Shown piece by piece: positions 60,356 through 62,151 of a stretch of 62,151 nt of DNA (the stretch's first letter is position 1; every line of letters begins with the position of its first letter). The notes under the pieces are model-generated. The model ran no database searches. It was not told where the DNA came from and saw only the letters and a program-made list of their open reading frames with translations. A program made the position numbers and the translations under genes. The stretch comes from Candidatus Fermentibacteraceae bacterium. GTDB taxonomy: Bacteria; Fermentibacterota; Fermentibacteria; Fermentibacterales; JCC-6. The stretch lies in the NCBI GenBank assembly GCA_016936235.1, contig JAFGPK010000009.1, positions 1 to 62,151 of the forward strand, read 5' to 3'.

Positions 60356-61354
60356 ATGAAGATAATTCTACTGATTGCTCTGATACTCCCTGCCCTGGCA
60401 TCGGGAGCATCAGTTGTCAACAGCTTCGATGCTCCGGACACGGGTATCTCGGCCCTGGCGTGGGACGGGACCAGCCTCTGGGCAGTTGATGGAACCACCC
60501 AGAACGTCTATCAGCTGGATCCATCGGACGGTACGGTGCTGTCCAGCTTCTATGTAGCGGATCAGCCGTCTTCCTATAACCCCGTTCCCGGGGGCGCCAC
60601 GTTCCACGGCACCACTCTCTACGTCGCAATGCATTTCAGCACGAACTACGGCAAAGTGTACAAGTATGACACTTCGGGCAGCTACCTCGGGATGTTCGAC
60701 GTCTACTGTTGAGGCAGTTCCATTTACTCGTCGGTGACGGGTTTGGCAAACAATGGAAGCTACCTTCTTGTTCACGGCAACAATTACTCCGGCAACCCCA
60801 TTATCCAGCAGTTCAGCACATCCGGTTCGACCAGCAGTATCTACATGAGCAATTTCCCCGGATTGGGAAGCACCAGGTACGATACCGCCTGGTTCAGCGG
60901 CGGGATCTGGATTGCCAGGGACAATGCCGACAGCCCCATACTGGCCTTTAACACCAGCGGTATGATGGTGGGCTGCGTCGAAGGCGCCACCGTAAGTGCC
61001 GCCGCCGGACTGACGGTTGACTCAAGCGGCTATCTCTGGGCGTCCAATCCCGATGATGACACCATCTACCAGCTGGATGTCTCAACGGGCATCGAGGAAG
61101 GCTCCTCAGCCCCTGTTAACCGCGGGATCACTGTCGACAGGAATCCCTTCGCCTCATCCGTGATCATCACGGCGGAGGGATTCAGCAGCGACGCTTCCAT
61201 AGAGGTGTTCGACCTCACCGGGAGAAGGGTCCGGGCTGACAGATTCTCCGGTGTATATACATGGAACGCGGTCAACATGCCTTCAGGCGTCTACTTCGCC
61301 GTGGTGAGCGACGAAGCGGGTTCCTCTGTCGCAAGGTTCACCAAGGTCCGCTAG
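60356..61354 (+). pseudogene. secreted propeller-like protein with an in-frame UGA
   Basis: ATG 60356 (AAGGA upstream) starts a signal peptide (IILLIALILPALASGAS). One frame then runs to 61354 with a single interruption, TGA at 60710-60712, between FDVYC and GSSIYSSVTG. Both halves are natural: DGTSLWAVDGTTQNVYQLD before it; DSSGYLWASNPDDDTIYQLD after it. The end (VDRNPFASSVIITAEG, VFDLTGRRVRAD, MPSGVYFAVV) is a Por-type sorting domain. The full frame has 332 codons plus the UGA. A nonsense change (for example TGG to TGA) is simplest; selenocysteine is an outside option because of the hairpin at 60726-60742. Confidence 0.7.
60726..60742 (+). other. SECIS-like hairpin after the in-frame UGA
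   Basis: A 7-bp stem (one G-U) ACTCGTC/GACGGGT with GGT apical loop, the loop starting 20 bases after the UGA. Size, loop and spacing fit the loose bacterial SECIS pattern, but such hairpins are common by chance in GC-rich DNA. Confidence 0.3.
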
Positions 61355-61375
61355 GAACAGCGGCTGAAAAGAAAT

Positions 61376-61402
61376 CGGGCGGTCGCTGCAGGCGGCCGCC
61401 CG
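61376..61402. terminator. GC-rich hairpin between convergent genes
   Basis: CGGGCGGTCG, 7-base loop, CGGCCGCCCG gives a 10-bp stem. On the minus strand it is followed by ATTTCTTTTC, so it would best terminate the CAP-domain gene, and possibly both. Confidence 0.65.
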
Positions 61403-61540
61403 TTCCTGATACCGCCATTCCCCGCGAACAGGCTCAGGAATCATCAGCGCATCAGGGCATGATGTGAATGCCCGTGGGTATTGTCCGGGCACTTTCAATC
61501 AGTTGTTAATGATGCAGCATGATAATTTAAGGCATCAGCG

Positions 61541-62151
61541 TCATTCATATCCCGCGTATGTGTAATCACCGGCGAAATCTATCACGCATACGTTACCGAA
61601 TGCGGAATGGTCCTCCACCGCTATACCCGCCAGGGTGAAGGCGGGATTGAGCACGTTCCTTCTGTGGCTGTCGTCCGGGACACCGTCATCGATAAGCAGT
61701 CCCAGGACTATCTCACGTCCTGTCAACGGACCGTAGGAGATGACCTCTCCTATGGTGTTCCTCCATTCCCCGTACCGTTCTATACGTAGGGAGAACTGAG
61801 AGCCGTCGCTTCCCGTGTGACCGGTTTCACCGGTTCTCGATAGATCAAGGGCATGATCCAGTGCAGCCATGGCGATCCCTTCCGAAGGGTACAGAGGCTG
61901 CATGGAATCCATGTCCTTCATATCGGAGATACAGTCTTCCAGAGCATCGACTCCCTCAGCCGTGATGAGGATGGGCTTTCCGGGTTCGCGATAGAGCATT
62001 CCGGAGAAGTACTGCAGCCTCGGCTCTATGTATTCCTCGGCGTACCTCGCGGGATCCGTCCGGGCCATGTTCAGATGAAGCAGCACATCCTTCTCGAGAT
62101 CACTGAAGTAATCGACATCGTTCCCGGTGGACAGTCCCTCGGTATCCCAGC
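61541..62151 (-). CDS. CAP/SCP-domain (YkwD-like) protein, partial
   Basis: The gene runs off the right edge; the same frame stays open from 62086 to the window end with natural sequence (WDTEGLSTGNDVDYFSDLEK). LHLNMARTDPARYAEEYI opens the CAP fold. AALDHALDLSRTGETGHTGS holds the two His-containing motifs, and DDSHRRNVLNPAFTLAGIAV the H-R-N motif. It ends CVIDFAGDYTYAG. CAP proteins are usually secreted; the signal peptide would lie outside. GTG 62086 is an internal codon, not the start. Confidence 0.85.
   Translation of the reverse strand, partial: WDTEGLSTGNDVDYFSDLEKDVLLHLNMARTDPARYAEEYIEPRLQYFSGMLYREPGKPILITAEGVDALEDCISDMKDMDSMQPLYPSEGIAMAALDHALDLSRTGETGHTGSDGSQFSLRIERYGEWRNTIGEVISYGPLTGREIVLGLLIDDGVPDDSHRRNVLNPAFTLAGIAVEDHSAFGNVCVIDFAGDYTYAGYE

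Noticed and set aside
60710-60712. Genome-wide reassignment of UGA to an amino acid
   Set aside because: Many genes here end in TGA, often overlapping the next start as ATGA or TGATG, so UGA must work as stop.

Overview
The window looks like a GC-rich chromosomal segment from a diderm (Gram-negative-type) bacterium. The phylum cannot be read from the DNA alone. Several features point to the FCB superphylum or a neighbouring candidate phylum such as Fermentibacteria (inference): many lipoproteins with lipoboxes, outer-membrane beta-barrels, an Omp85-family protein, and secreted proteases that end in FlgD/Por-type C-terminal domains, encoded beside a PorU/PorV-like pair. TTG and GTG starts are common, and neighbouring genes often overlap by 1-4 bases (TGATG, ATGA). 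No rRNA, tRNA, CRISPR array, insertion sequence or prophage was seen.

Layout. 1-1459: housekeeping run trmD (3' end)-rplS-rnhB-yraN. 1586-5690: a secreted C25-like (gingipain-type) protease and comM. 5711-8467 (minus): a hypothetical gene and an ActP/DUF485 symporter pair. 8865-15255: an LVIVD-repeat protein, a broken lipoprotein remnant, a DUF6790-like membrane protein, a zinc-ribbon membrane protein, a half-size GDT1/UPF0016 transporter and a secreted protein. 15261-19231 (minus): a zur-znuA-znuC-znuB-radical-SAM operon. 19329-20684: yggS and divIVA.

20707-35992 is the most striking block. Eight same-strand genes, mostly overlapping or touching, encode PorU-like, PorV-like, an M6-family protease, a DUF5683-like protein, a second HExxH protease, a small exported protein, a 1040-residue outer-membrane barrel and a short Omp85 protein. 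I read it as a secretion-and-sorting module for proteins with type IX-like C-terminal domains. Candidate cargo lies at 1586, 8865, 25607, 29097 and 60356. The usual type IX core (PorK/L/M/N, full-length SprA/Sov) is not in the window.

36084-45447: an amidohydrolase; a minus-strand operon of a LapA-like protein, a CASTOR/POLLUX-type channel, an unusual ICMT-like/PlsC/zinc-ribbon fusion and a radical SAM/SPASM protein; then small lipoprotein, membrane and FMN-binding genes. 45855-54384 (minus): a cyclase-ATPase-TPR signalling protein, a peroxiredoxin, a coupled small ORF with an AbrB-like gene, a TIM-barrel isomerase, a truncated hydrolase, an ABC-2 exporter, a frameshifted gene, a YpeA-like acetyltransferase and a 4-OT tautomerase. 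54591-58382: a self-contained unit for a 25-residue lysine-rich peptide, then three lipoproteins resembling the FlgO/FlgP/FlgT set, and a small barrel. 58465-62151: a STAS-like protein, an SH3-like protein, a methyltransferase, a secreted propeller-like protein interrupted by an in-frame UGA, and a partial CAP/SCP protein running off the right edge.

Three loci carry damage that could be real decay or sequence error: a frameshift at about 11195, a frameshift at about 53575, and the UGA at 60710. A hydrolase at 50916-51527 also lacks its N-terminal third.
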